Source: Actinobacillus indolicus (GTDB lineage: Bacteria; Pseudomonadota; Gammaproteobacteria; Enterobacterales; Pasteurellaceae). Taken from it: 64,000 nt of DNA. Location of the stretch: NCBI RefSeq assembly GCF_004519515.1, contig NZ_CP038145.1:1461001-1525000 (forward strand). The letters are read 5' to 3'. A program made the translations under genes and the position numbers. Each line of letters opens with the position of its first letter. Position 1 is the stretch's first letter. Below are positions 16,673-25,885 of this stretch, piece after piece. The notes below the pieces were generated by a model, which saw only the letters and a list, made by a program, of their open reading frames with translations, made no database searches and had not been told where the DNA came from.

Positions 16673-16700
16673 AACGGACATCAATTGATGTCCGTTTTTT
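16673..16700. terminator. Bidirectional terminator between proS and carB
   Basis: A perfect 24-bp palindrome (AACGGACATCAA and its complement, 16,673-16,696) ending in a T run, with A-rich sequence on the other side, between convergent genes. Confidence 0.85.
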
Positions 16701-16766
16701 GTTGATGGTGAGAAACTATATAAAAATGACTATTTGTATAACTCTCCTGATAAAAGTTAGACTTAT

Positions 16767-19700
16767 TTAGTGCTGGTGCAACTCCTGTACCGAATACACA
16801 TCAAATTCATTGATATGTTTCACTGCCTCAGAAATCGCATCGGCCCCTGCAATCGTGGTATAGACAGGCACACGCTGTTGCAGAGCGGTACGGCGGATTG
16901 AGTGGCTGTCGGCAATCACTTCAGGCTCACCGTTTACGGTGTTGATGACCATCGCAATTTCGCCGTTTTTAATCGCATCTACGATATGCGGTCTGCCTTC
17001 ACGCACTTTATTGACGATTTGAGCTGCCACGCCGTTTTCACGCAAGAATTTCGCTGTTCCTAAGGTTGCACATAAGCCGTAGCCTTGCTCTTGTAGGCGT
17101 TTTGCCACATCGAGTAAGCGAGGTTTATCGTTGTTATCTACCGATAAGAACACTTTTCCTGTTCTTGGAATACGTTCACCAGCGCCTAATTGTGCTTTGA
17201 AGAAGGCTTCAGCAAAGGTTTCGCCCACGCCCATTACTTCCCCTGTTGAACGCATTTCAGGGCCTAAAATTGTATCTACCCCTGGGAATTTGATGAATGG
17301 GAATACCGCTTCTTTAACGAAGTATTTTTGTGGGATTACTTCTTCCAGAGCATTGAGTTCTGCAAGGCTTTCCCCTGCCATTACTCGTGCAGCGATTTTA
17401 GCTAACGGCTGACCTGTCGCTTTACTCACAAACGGCACGGTACGGCTGGCACGAGGGTTTACTTCAAGAACATATACCACATCATTTTGTACCGCAAATT
17501 GTACGTTCATTAAGCCTTTAACCCCAAGAGCAAACGCCATTTCTTTAGTCTGTCTGCGAATTTCATCGAGGATCTCACCGCTTAACGAGTAAGCAGGTAG
17601 AGAACACGCTGAGTCGCCACTGTGGATACCTGCTTGTTCAACGTGTTGCATAATACCGCCGATCACCACGTTTTCGCCGTCACAGATACAGTCCACATCG
17701 ACTTCAATCGCATTATTTAAGAAGTGGTCGAGTAAGATCGGGCTGTCGTTAGACACAGACACCGCTTCACGCATATATTTGTTCAATTCTTCATCGTTAT
17801 AGACGATTTGCATTGCACGTCCGCCAAGTACATAAGATGGGCGAACTACCAACGGATAACCCACTTCATTTGCTAACGCCACTGCTTCTTGTGCATTACG
17901 AGCTGTGCGGTTAGCAGGTTGTTTTAGGTTCAAATCGTGCAGAATTTTTTGGAAACGTTCACGGTCTTCCGCCGCATCAATGCTATCTGCTGATGTGCCG
18001 ATAATGTTTACACCATTCTCGTGTAAAGCATTCGCTAGTTTTAACGGCGTTTGACCGCCATAGTGAACAATCACGCCCCACGGCTGTTCTACACGCACCA
18101 CTTCTAACACATCTTCCAGCGTTAATGGCTCGAAATACAAGCGGTCAGAGGTATCAAAATCTGTTGAAACCGTTTCAGGGTTGCAGTTCACCATAATGGT
18201 CTCATAACCAGCTTCACGCAAGGCAAGAGATGCGTGAACACAGCAGTAATCGAACTCAATCCCTTGTCCAATACGGTTCGGGCCACCGCCTAAAATCATC
18301 ACTTTTTTACGATCAGATGGGTTCGCTTCGCACTCTTCTTCGTAAGTAGAATAGAGATAAGCTGTATCAGAAGCAAACTCTGCCGCACAGGTATCGACAC
18401 GTTTGTAAACCGGTAGAATGCCAAGGGTATGGCGATAGTCACGTACTGCTTTTTCGCTGACTTTGGTGAGCTGGGCGATACGTTTATCCGAGAAACCTTT
18501 GCGTTTTAAACGACGTAATTCTTCACGATCTAAATCGCTTAACTGTTTTTTCTCAAGGGCAAGCTCTTCTTGCACCAAATCTTGAATTTGAATTAAGAAC
18601 CACGGATCGATTTTGGAATAGTGATGAACTTCGTCCAAGCTAAAGCCTGCACCAAAAGCATCAGCAACATAAAGAATACGGTTCGGGCCTGGGTTTGCCA
18701 GTTCACGACGGATTTTCTCAGGCTCTTCCGATAGCAAGTTAAAGCCACAAATCCCTGTTTCTAAGCCACGCAACGCTTTCTGCAAGCTTTCTTGGAAAGT
18801 TCTTCCCATTGCCATCACTTCGCCCACAGACTTCATTTGGGTGGTTAAACGGTCGTCTGCATTCGCAAATTTTTCAAAGGCAAAACGTGGAATTTTGGTC
18901 ACAACATAGTCAAGGGTTGGTTCAAAAGACGCTGGAATTAAACCGTCCGTAATATCGTTACGCAGTTCATTTAAGGTATAACCCACCGCTAATTTCGCTG
19001 CAACTTTCGCAATCGGGAAGCCTGTTGCTTTAGATGCAAGGGCAGAAGAACGGCTAACACGCGGGTTCATTTCAATTACGATCATCTCGCCATTTTCAGG
19101 ATTGATCGCAAATTGCACGTTTGAACCACCTGTATCCACGCCGATTTCACGCAACACTGCCAAAGAAGCGTTACGCATAATTTGGTATTCTTTATCGGTC
19201 AAAGTTTGTGCAGGTGCAACGGTAATGCTGTCGCCCGTATGCACGCCCATCGGGTCGAAGTTCTCAATTGAACAAACGATAATGCAGTTGTCCGCTTTAT
19301 CACGCACCACTTCCATTTCATACTCTTTCCAACCAAGCACAGACTGTTCAATCAATAACTCGTGGGTTGGCGACGCTTCAAATCCCCGTTCGCAAATCGC
19401 TAAAAATTCATCACGGTTATAAGCGATACCGCCACCTGAACCGCCCATTGTAAATGATGGACGAATTAATGTTGGGAAACCGACCGCTTCCTGTGCTTTC
19501 AAGGCTTCTTCAAGGGTATGAGCAATAAAAGATTTCGGGCAAGACAAACCGATTTTTTCCATCGCTTGTTTGAAACGACCACGGTCTTCCGCTTTATCAA
19601 TCGCATCTTCACTCGCCCCGATCAGCTCAACATTGAACTGTTTTAACACCCCGTTACGAGATAAATCTAAGGCACAGTTTAATGCCGTTTGACCGCCCAT

Positions 19701-19967
19701 TGTTGGTAAAATCGCATCTGGACGCTCTTTTTCGATGATTTTCGCCACCGTTCGCCACTCAATCGGCTCAATATAGGTCACGTCCGCCATATTTGGATCG
19801 GTCATAATGGTCGCTGGGTTTGAGTTCACCAACACCACTTTATACCCTTCTTCACGCAACGCCTTACACGCCTGCGCCCCTGAGTAGTCAAATTCACACG
19901 CCTGCCCAATCACAATCGGACCAGCACCAATAATTAAAATCGTGTTTATATCTGTACGTTTTGGCAT
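16767..19967 (-). CDS. carB: Carbamoyl-phosphate synthase large subunit
   Basis: A 1066-residue CarB that makes carbamoyl phosphate from bicarbonate, ATP and ammonia for arginine and pyrimidine synthesis. Starts MPKRTDINTILIIGAGPIVIGQACEFDYSG, the conserved first ATP-grasp half; the second half repeats the pattern (MILGGGPNRIGQGIEFDYCCVHA near residue 555). The C-terminal ~130 residues form the allosteric MGS-like domain that binds UMP, IMP or ornithine. Follows carA on the same strand with a 174-base gap occupied by a REP doublet. One uptake-sequence core lies inside the gene (about 18,138). Confidence 0.98.
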   Translation of the reverse strand: MPKRTDINTILIIGAGPIVIGQACEFDYSGAQACKALREEGYKVVLVNSNPATIMTDPNMADVTYIEPIEWRTVAKIIEKERPDAILPTMGGQTALNCALDLSRNGVLKQFNVELIGASEDAIDKAEDRGRFKQAMEKIGLSCPKSFIAHTLEEALKAQEAVGFPTLIRPSFTMGGSGGGIAYNRDEFLAICERGFEASPTHELLIEQSVLGWKEYEMEVVRDKADNCIIVCSIENFDPMGVHTGDSITVAPAQTLTDKEYQIMRNASLAVLREIGVDTGGSNVQFAINPENGEMIVIEMNPRVSRSSALASKATGFPIAKVAAKLAVGYTLNELRNDITDGLIPASFEPTLDYVVTKIPRFAFEKFANADDRLTTQMKSVGEVMAMGRTFQESLQKALRGLETGICGFNLLSEEPEKIRRELANPGPNRILYVADAFGAGFSLDEVHHYSKIDPWFLIQIQDLVQEELALEKKQLSDLDREELRRLKRKGFSDKRIAQLTKVSEKAVRDYRHTLGILPVYKRVDTCAAEFASDTAYLYSTYEEECEANPSDRKKVMILGGGPNRIGQGIEFDYCCVHASLALREAGYETIMVNCNPETVSTDFDTSDRLYFEPLTLEDVLEVVRVEQPWGVIVHYGGQTPLKLANALHENGVNIIGTSADSIDAAEDRERFQKILHDLNLKQPANRTARNAQEAVALANEVGYPLVVRPSYVLGGRAMQIVYNDEELNKYMREAVSVSNDSPILLDHFLNNAIEVDVDCICDGENVVIGGIMQHVEQAGIHSGDSACSLPAYSLSGEILDEIRRQTKEMAFALGVKGLMNVQFAVQNDVVYVLEVNPRASRTVPFVSKATGQPLAKIAARVMAGESLAELNALEEVIPQKYFVKEAVFPFIKFPGVDTILGPEMRSTGEVMGVGETFAEAFFKAQLGAGERIPRTGKVFLSVDNNDKPRLLDVAKRLQEQGYGLCATLGTAKFLRENGVAAQIVNKVREGRPHIVDAIKNGEIAMVINTVNGEPEVIADSHSIRRTALQQRVPVYTTIAGADAISEAVKHINEFDVYSVQELHQH

Positions 19968-19993
19968 AGTTTTTTCTCTGTTGTTTCAATTTG

Positions 19994-20070
19994 TGTAGGG
20001 GCGGACCGATGTGTCCGCCCGAAACATCATCGGTGTTTTAATAGGGCGGACACATCGGTCCGCCCCTACA
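19994..20070. repeat. REP doublet (REPIN-like) between carA and carB
   Basis: Two 27-base arms, 19,994-20,020 and 20,044-20,070, are perfect inverted copies separated by 23 bases. Each arm itself contains a palindrome, GGGCGGAC with a 6-base loop then GTCCGCCC, and an outer TGTAGGGGC. This two-level symmetry is the hallmark of REPINs, non-autonomous elements mobilised by REP-associated tyrosine transposases. No such transposase is in the window. It may affect the carA:carB mRNA ratio. Confidence 0.85.
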
Positions 20071-20141
20071 TACGTCTATTTTTTACAAGCGCTCACTTGT
20101 CAGCAAAATTTTGCAAATTTCCCTTCTGATCTCAGCGTTTA

Positions 20142-21266
20142 TTAACCTTTCGCTTTTCTTAATTCATCAATAAAGCGGTCAAACAGGTATGCCACATCGT
20201 GTGGGCCTGGGCTGGCTTCTGGGTGTCCTTGGAACGAGAATGCCGATTGATCGGTGAGTTCAATGCCTTGGACTGTGCCGTCAAAGAGTGAGCGGTGGGT
20301 GACACGAACGTTAGCCGGTAAACTCGCTTCATCAACTTCAAAACCGTGGTTTTGGCTGGTGATCAACACATTTTGCGTATCTAAATCTTGTACAGGGTGG
20401 TTTGCACCGTGGTGTCCGAATGCCATTTTTTTCGTTTTACCGCCTGCGGCTAATCCGAGTAATTGATGCCCTAAACAGATGCCGAAAATCGGTTTTTTCG
20501 TTGCCAATAATTTTTGGATAGCGGTAATTGCATAGGTGCAAGGCTCTGGGTCGCCTGGTCCGTTAGATAAGAAAATACCGTCTGGATTTAAGGCTAGTAC
20601 AGCTTCTGCAGAGGTTGTTGCCGGCACAACGGTGATACGACAGCCACGTTCCGCAAGCATTCTTAAAATATTGCGTTTTACGCCAAAATCGTAAGCGACA
20701 ACGTGAAATTCAGGGGTAGTTTGTTGCACATAACCTTTGCCAAGTTGCCATTCGCCTTCTGTCCATTGATACAGCTTTTTACAGGTCACTTCTTTGGCTA
20801 AATCTTGCCCAGCCATTGAGCCGAAGCTGTTGGCAAGTTCAAGGGCTTTAGCCACATCATCACCGACATAAATACAGCCTGCTTGAGCGCCTTTATCACG
20901 CAAAATTCGGGTTAAACGGCGTGTATCAATGTCGGCGATTGCGACGATTTTATGTTTAACAAGATAATCAGAAAGTGAAGAGTTAGCACGGAAATTGCTA
21001 TGAATAAGGGGAAGATCACGAATAATTAAACCTGCGGCATACACGTTATCGGCTTCTTCGTCTTCGTTATTTGTGCCGGTATTGCCGATATGTGGATAAG
21101 TTAATGTGACAATTTGATTCGTGTATGAAGGATCGGTGAGGATTTCTTGGTAGCCCGTCATTGCGGTGTTGAATACGACTTCACCAATGGTATGTCCTTG
21201 ATAACCAATAGATTTTCCGTGAAAAACAGAACCGTCGGCAAGAACGAGAATGGCAGGTTCAAACAT
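20142..21266 (-). CDS. carA: Carbamoyl-phosphate synthase small (glutaminase) subunit
   Basis: A 374-residue CarA, which hydrolyses glutamine and channels ammonia to CarB. The class I amidotransferase domain shows the nucleophile Cys in FGICLGHQLLGLAAGGKT and the His-Glu pair in SFQGHPEASPGP; the N-terminal half is the CPSase small-subunit domain (ILVLADGSVFHGKSIG). The frame is open 29 codons further upstream, but MFEPAILVLADG has a ribosome site AGGAGT at good spacing and the family-typical N-terminus, so 21,266 is chosen. A PurR-type box lies about 70 bases upstream. Confidence 0.96.
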   Translation of the reverse strand: MFEPAILVLADGSVFHGKSIGYQGHTIGEVVFNTAMTGYQEILTDPSYTNQIVTLTYPHIGNTGTNNEDEEADNVYAAGLIIRDLPLIHSNFRANSSLSDYLVKHKIVAIADIDTRRLTRILRDKGAQAGCIYVGDDVAKALELANSFGSMAGQDLAKEVTCKKLYQWTEGEWQLGKGYVQQTTPEFHVVAYDFGVKRNILRMLAERGCRITVVPATTSAEAVLALNPDGIFLSNGPGDPEPCTYAITAIQKLLATKKPIFGICLGHQLLGLAAGGKTKKMAFGHHGANHPVQDLDTQNVLITSQNHGFEVDEASLPANVRVTHRSLFDGTVQGIELTDQSAFSFQGHPEASPGPHDVAYLFDRFIDELRKAKG

Positions 21267-21333
21267 ATTGTATTTACTCCTAATGTGAATTTGGTAACAC
21301 GCCTTCTTAGGAAGTAGGCGGCTGAGTGTATCA

Positions 21334-21349
21334 AAGCAAACGTTTGCCT
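21334..21349. promoter_or_regulatory. PurR box upstream of carA
   Basis: AAGCAAACGTTTGCCT contains the perfect 12-bp palindrome GCAAACGTTTGC and matches the PurR consensus (ACGCAAACGTTTNCNT type) at nearly all defined positions. E. coli carAB is PurR-regulated, so purine control of this operon is likely. Confidence 0.75.
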
Positions 21350-21512
21350 TCAAGTTAAACTTTTAAAAGTGTTCAAAACAAACGGTTTTAAATGACTATT
21401 TATGCTCTTATTTTGCATTTTTATGCAAAATAATGCAAGTGTTAAAAAATCTATTTTTCAATAAGCCACAAGCGGTTAGAATAGAGAGAAATTTTACTAA
21501 AGAGAAAAAAGA

Positions 21513-22811
21513 ATGAATAAATTTGAATTCGCAGAACAATTAATCGCCATTGTGAAACGAGATGTTGCCCCAGCATTAGGTTGTACCGAGCCGATTTCGT
21601 TGGCGTTAGCGTCTGCAATTGCGAAATCACACTTAGGTGGTGAGCCAGTTCAAATTCAGGCTAAAGTGTCCCCGAATTTAATGAAAAATGGTATGGGGGT
21701 TACCGTGCCAGGAACGGGTATGGTGGGCTTGCCAATTGCGGCTGCTGTGGGGGCAATTGCTGGTGATGAGAAGGCAGGTTTGGAAGTGTTGAAACATATT
21801 CAAGCCGAAGATGTCGCCAAAGCAAAAGCGATGTTAGATGCCAATCAGGTAAGTGTGGATATTGCAAATGTGGATTTTCCGCTTTACTCAGAAGCCTTAT
21901 TGTTAGGCGAAACGGGTTGGGTCAAAGTCTGTATTCAAGATACCCATACTAATGTGGTGTTGATTGAGAAAAATGGGGATGTGTTGTTCCAGCAACAAAC
22001 GCAAGCGGTTGAAATGGCAGACGATTATCACTTTTTTAATCAACTTTCCGCCGAACAGATTTATCAATTTGCGATGGAAGTTCCCCTTGAACAGATTGCC
22101 TTTATTGCCGATGCGGCTAAATTAAATTCTGCGTTATCTAAAGAAGGTTTGGAAAAAGAGTATGGCTTACATATCGGGCGAACCTTGAAAAAACAGATTG
22201 AACTTGGCTTGATGTCTGATGACTTATTATCACGCATTGTGATTGAAACCACCGCAGCGTCAGATGCGAGAATGGGCGGTGCGTTGTTGCCTGCGATGAG
22301 CAATTCTGGGTCGGGCAACCAAGGCATTGCGGCAACCATGCCGTCGGTGATTGTGGCACGCTTTGTGAATGCCGATGATGAGCAACTGATCCGTGCGTTA
22401 TTTCTTTCTCACACCATTGCAATCTATATTCACAGTAAGTTACCAAAACTGTCGGCGCTTTGTGCTGTGACTACGGCGGCAATGGGGAGTGCTGCTGGTA
22501 TGGCGTATTTGTTGAAAGGCAATTTTAATGTCATTAGTATGGCGATTTGCAGTATGATTGGTGATATCAGTGGTGTACTGTGTGATGGTGCAGCAAATAG
22601 CTGTGCAATGAAAGTTTCCACAGGGGTATCTTCTGCCTATAAGGCGGTATTAATGGCATTAGATAATAGCCGAGTGACAGGCAATGAAGGTATCGTGGAA
22701 CATAGTGTTGATAAATCAATCAATAACCTATGTGCGATTGCGACAAAAAGTATGGTCTATATGGATAGACAAATTATTGAAATTATGAGTACAAAAGAGC
22801 AAGATTGTTAA
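21513..22811 (+). CDS. CyuA/YhaM-like L-cysteine desulfidase (UPF0597)
   Basis: A 432-residue UPF0597 protein related to the alpha subunit of iron-sulfur L-serine dehydratases. Conserved Cys residues in LGCTEPISLALA (C24), MAICSMIGDISGVLCDGAANSCAMK (near 345-370) can hold a 4Fe-4S cluster; SGSGNQGIAATMPS (near 270) is the other family signature. E. coli YhaM (CyuA) is the main cysteine-degrading enzyme under anaerobiosis, giving pyruvate, ammonia and sulfide. No CyuP transporter gene is adjacent, and the gene pairs instead with chaA 29 bases downstream. An uptake-sequence copy lies before the start. Confidence 0.85.
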   Translation: MNKFEFAEQLIAIVKRDVAPALGCTEPISLALASAIAKSHLGGEPVQIQAKVSPNLMKNGMGVTVPGTGMVGLPIAAAVGAIAGDEKAGLEVLKHIQAEDVAKAKAMLDANQVSVDIANVDFPLYSEALLLGETGWVKVCIQDTHTNVVLIEKNGDVLFQQQTQAVEMADDYHFFNQLSAEQIYQFAMEVPLEQIAFIADAAKLNSALSKEGLEKEYGLHIGRTLKKQIELGLMSDDLLSRIVIETTAASDARMGGALLPAMSNSGSGNQGIAATMPSVIVARFVNADDEQLIRALFLSHTIAIYIHSKLPKLSALCAVTTAAMGSAAGMAYLLKGNFNVISMAICSMIGDISGVLCDGAANSCAMKVSTGVSSAYKAVLMALDNSRVTGNEGIVEHSVDKSINNLCAIATKSMVYMDRQIIEIMSTKEQDC

Positions 22812-22840
22812 ACAATAATAAAATGAAAGGAGGTTAAGTC

Positions 22841-23920
22841 ATGGCTACACATTCCCATTCCCCTTTGCCAATTTGGTCGGTGATCTTACCGCTTGCGGCT
22901 TGGGCAATTTATTTTGTTGGGATCAAAGATAATGTTTGGTTACAACTCGGGGGAGGAGCATTATTAATTGGTAGTGTACTTTCTGCGGTTCACCATGCAG
23001 AAGTAGTAGCACATAAAGTTGGAGAGCCGTTTGGTACTATTATTCTAGCGTTAGCTATTACGATTATTGAAGTGGCATTAATTGTGTCGCTGATGGTTGC
23101 TGGTGGCGAAAATGCGGTTTATTTAGCGAGAGATACGGTATTTGCGGCGATAATGTTAATTCTGACGGGGATTTTAGGCGGAAGCTTACTTATTGGTGGC
23201 ATTAAGCATAAAGTCCAATTTTTCCATAAAAAGTCATTAAGTACGGCGTTAGTCACGCTAATGTCTATCTTAGTACTCACCATGATCTTGCCGAACTTTA
23301 CTACAAGTTCTGAGGCGGGCACTTATACAGACTCACAGCTCATTTTTGTCGCAGTTGCTTCGCTTGTTTTGTATTTTTCTTTCATTATGATGCAAACAGT
23401 GCGTCATCGTGACTACTTCTTAGCCGATGATGATAACCCTAATCACCACGCAGAACCGCCATCAATGAAAGTTGCCTTGATTAGTTTACTTTTGCTGGTT
23501 ATTTGTCTTGGAATTGTTGTGATGTTGGCGAAAGGGCTTTCTCCAGCGATTGAAGCCATGGTGGTTGCAGCCGGTGCGCCGTTATCTTTGGTTGGGGTAA
23601 TTATTGCTGCAGTTGTCTTGATGCCTGAAGGATTAGCTGCCTTAACCGCCGCCAGCCGTAACCGATTACAAACCAGTGTGAATTTAGCGTTAGGTTCAGC
23701 GTTAGCCAGTATCGGTTTAACCATTCCTGCTGTAGTTATTGTCTGCTTACTGTATGACATTAACGTAGTACTCGGGTTAGATTGGAAATCTATGATATTA
23801 CTTGCTTTAGCTGCGTTTACCGTTATGGTTTCACTCAATCATGGTAAATCGAATATGCTCTATGGCGTGGTATTATTGGTTAATTTAGCAGCTTATGTGT
23901 TTACAGTAATTGTGCCGTAA
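22841..23920 (+). CDS. chaA: Ca2+/Na+(K+):H+ antiporter ChaA
   Basis: A 359-residue cation/Ca2+ exchanger of the CaCA superfamily with about 11 membrane helices. The two inverted repeats each carry the acidic alpha motif: GEPFGTIILALAITIIEVALIVSLM (near 57-81) and a second GAPLSLVGVIIAAVVLMPEGLAAL (near 247-270). E. coli ChaA extrudes Na+, K+ and Ca2+ at alkaline pH. A His-rich start (MATHSHSPLPIW) and ribosome site AAAGGAGG at ideal spacing. Probably co-transcribed with the preceding desulfidase gene. Confidence 0.93.
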   Translation: MATHSHSPLPIWSVILPLAAWAIYFVGIKDNVWLQLGGGALLIGSVLSAVHHAEVVAHKVGEPFGTIILALAITIIEVALIVSLMVAGGENAVYLARDTVFAAIMLILTGILGGSLLIGGIKHKVQFFHKKSLSTALVTLMSILVLTMILPNFTTSSEAGTYTDSQLIFVAVASLVLYFSFIMMQTVRHRDYFLADDDNPNHHAEPPSMKVALISLLLLVICLGIVVMLAKGLSPAIEAMVVAAGAPLSLVGVIIAAVVLMPEGLAALTAASRNRLQTSVNLALGSALASIGLTIPAVVIVCLLYDINVVLGLDWKSMILLALAAFTVMVSLNHGKSNMLYGVVLLVNLAAYVFTVIVP

Positions 23921-23970
23921 TTCAGGATGGAAGGATATATTACTGCGTTCTTTTGTTCTATATACCTTAA

Positions 23971-24002
23971 AAAAGCTAATATCATCATAGATATTAGCTT
24001 TT
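23971..24002. terminator. Bidirectional terminator between chaA and the lipoprotein gene
   Basis: 13-bp stem AAAAGCTAATATC / GATATTAGCTTTT with 6-base loop, between convergent genes. Confidence 0.85.
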
Positions 24003-24011
24003 TCTTATAGA

Positions 24012-24254
24012 TTAGTTTGATGCTTTTGGTGGCTGTGGCCCTTTACCATGATCTGCAGGTTTTTCAAAACCTTTTGCTTTCATACAAGCATCAAACGCCG
24101 TACGATCTTCTTTATTTGTAACTGTTTTTTGACATTCTTGCATTGCAACTTCCATTTCTGGATTATGTGGTGGCTTTCCGTGTGGGTCTTTACCTTCATT
24201 TGAACAAGCAGCTAACGCTAGAATAATCGTTGAAATCGCGACTAATTTTTTCAT
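24012..24254 (-). CDS. Small secreted lipoprotein of unknown function
   Basis: An 80-residue protein with a lipoprotein signal peptide: MKKL, hydrophobic core, then lipobox LALAAC with the lipidated Cys at position 17. The mature part is hydrophilic, with a Pro/His-rich stretch (KDPHGKPPHNPE), two further Cys (C41 in MQECQKTV and C57 in FDACMKAKGFEKP) that could form a disulfide, and a Pro/Lys-rich tail. I do not recognise a family with known function; the paired Cys with ~15-residue spacing recalls small periplasmic Cys-pair proteins. Monocistronic, transcribed away from gnd's end. Confidence 0.75.
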   Translation of the reverse strand: MKKLVAISTIILALAACSNEGKDPHGKPPHNPEMEVAMQECQKTVTNKEDRTAFDACMKAKGFEKPADHGKGPQPPKASN

Positions 24255-24344
24255 AAATGTCTTTTCTATAAAATTGTAAAAAAGCGGGTAAATCTACCCG
24301 CTTGTTTTGTCTTTTATTGCACGAAAATACACGAAAAAGTTCAA

Positions 24345-25799
24345 CTACACATCATAAGTCGTTGATGCCGTATTCCCTCCACGACCTGTCCAGTTGGTGT
24401 GGAAGAACTCACCACGAGGTTTGTCGGTACGCTCATAAGTGTGTGCACCGAAGTAGTCACGTTGTGCTTGCAGTAAGTTTGCCGGTAAACGATCTGAAGT
24501 GTAACCGTCTAAGAAGGTGATTGCACTTGCCATACAAGGCATCGGGATACCGACTTCGATAGACTTCGCCACCACTTTACGCCAGTCGCTTAATGCGTTC
24601 TCTAAAATGCCTTTAAAGTAGGCATCTGAACCTAAGAAAATTAAATCCGGGTTCGCTTCGTACGCATCACGAATGTTACCTAAGAAACGGCTGCGAATGA
24701 TACAACCTTCACGCCATAATAATGCCGTTGCGCCATAGTTGATGTCCCAACCGAAGTTTTCAGACGCTTCACGAATCAGCATAAAGCCTTGCGCGTAAGA
24801 GATGATTTTTGATGCCAATAACGCTTTACGCACTGCTTCGATCCACACTTGTTTGTCTCCTTCCACTTTGCCGATAGTTTTGTTGAACAGCTTAGCCGCT
24901 GCCACACGTTGATCTTTAAATGAAGACACGCAACGAGCGAATACAGATTCCGTGATTAAGGTTAATGGAATACCGAAATCTAACGCGTTGATCCCTGTCC
25001 ATTTACCGGTACCTTTTTGACCTGCGGTATCTAAGATTTTTTCCACTAACGGAGTGCCGTCTGTGTCTTTATACGCCAAAATATCGGTCGTAATATCAAC
25101 AAGATAGCTGTCCAATTCGGTTTTTTTCCACTCTTTGAAAATGTTGTGCATTTCATCGTAGCTTAAACCTAAACCGTCTTTTAAGAATTGGTAGGCTTCA
25201 CAAATTAACTGCATATCACCGTATTCGATACCGTTGTGTACCATTTTCACGAAATGACCTGCACCTTCTTTGCCCACCCAGTCACAGCAAGGTTCACCTT
25301 TGTCGGTTTTAGCTGAAATGGCTTGGAAGATCGGTTTCACATATTGCCACGCTTCCTCATTACCGCCCGGCATAATAGAAGGTCCGTGACGTGCCCCTTC
25401 TTCACCGCCCGATACGCCCGAACCGATAAAGCGAATGCCTTTTTCCGCTAACGCTTTCACACGGCGGTTAGTATCCGGGTAGTTTGAGTTACCACCGTCA
25501 ATGATGATGTCGCCTTCTTCTAAGTGTGGTAATAATGCTTCGATAAATTGATCGACCACTTCACCGGCACGCACCATTAACATCACTTTGCGTGGTTTTT
25601 CTAATTTAGCGGCTAAATCTTCTAACGAATACGCCCCGATAATATTCGTGCCTTTCGCCGCCCCTGCTAAAAACTCGTCTACTTTTGACGTAGTACGGTT
25701 ATACGCCACGACTTTAAAGCCGTTGTCGTTCATATTTAAAATAAGGTTCTGACCCATTACCGCTAAACCGATAACGCCGATATCGCCTTTTACTGACAT
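24345..25799 (-). CDS. gnd: 6-phosphogluconate dehydrogenase, decarboxylating
   Basis: A 484-residue Gnd: oxidises 6-phosphogluconate to ribulose-5-P, CO2 and NADPH in the pentose phosphate pathway. NADP-binding GLAVMGQNLILNMNDNGF near the N-terminus and the signature region VGKEGAGHFVKMVHNGIEYGDMQ (near 180-200) with catalytic Lys; ends in FHTNWTGRGG-type motif. The start MSVKGDIG is chosen because AGGAGA sits at the right distance; a longer version would add ten residues without support. Other enzymes of the branch (pgl, zwf) lie 2-4 kb upstream on the same strand, separated by unrelated genes. Confidence 0.97.
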   Translation of the reverse strand: MSVKGDIGVIGLAVMGQNLILNMNDNGFKVVAYNRTTSKVDEFLAGAAKGTNIIGAYSLEDLAAKLEKPRKVMLMVRAGEVVDQFIEALLPHLEEGDIIIDGGNSNYPDTNRRVKALAEKGIRFIGSGVSGGEEGARHGPSIMPGGNEEAWQYVKPIFQAISAKTDKGEPCCDWVGKEGAGHFVKMVHNGIEYGDMQLICEAYQFLKDGLGLSYDEMHNIFKEWKKTELDSYLVDITTDILAYKDTDGTPLVEKILDTAGQKGTGKWTGINALDFGIPLTLITESVFARCVSSFKDQRVAAAKLFNKTIGKVEGDKQVWIEAVRKALLASKIISYAQGFMLIREASENFGWDINYGATALLWREGCIIRSRFLGNIRDAYEANPDLIFLGSDAYFKGILENALSDWRKVVAKSIEVGIPMPCMASAITFLDGYTSDRLPANLLQAQRDYFGAHTYERTDKPRGEFFHTNWTGRGGNTASTTYDV

Positions 25800-25885
25800 T
25801 TTGTTCTCCTGTTGGTTTGAATTCTGCAAGCGGTTGGATTTACAAAATTTTTTGAAAATTTGTCCGCTTGTACTTATTAAGAAAT

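Noticed and set aside
21090..21100. TGTGGATAA, a DnaA-box-like 9-mer
   Set aside because: Single copy inside carA coding sequence; no cluster, no AT-rich unwinding region. Not an origin.
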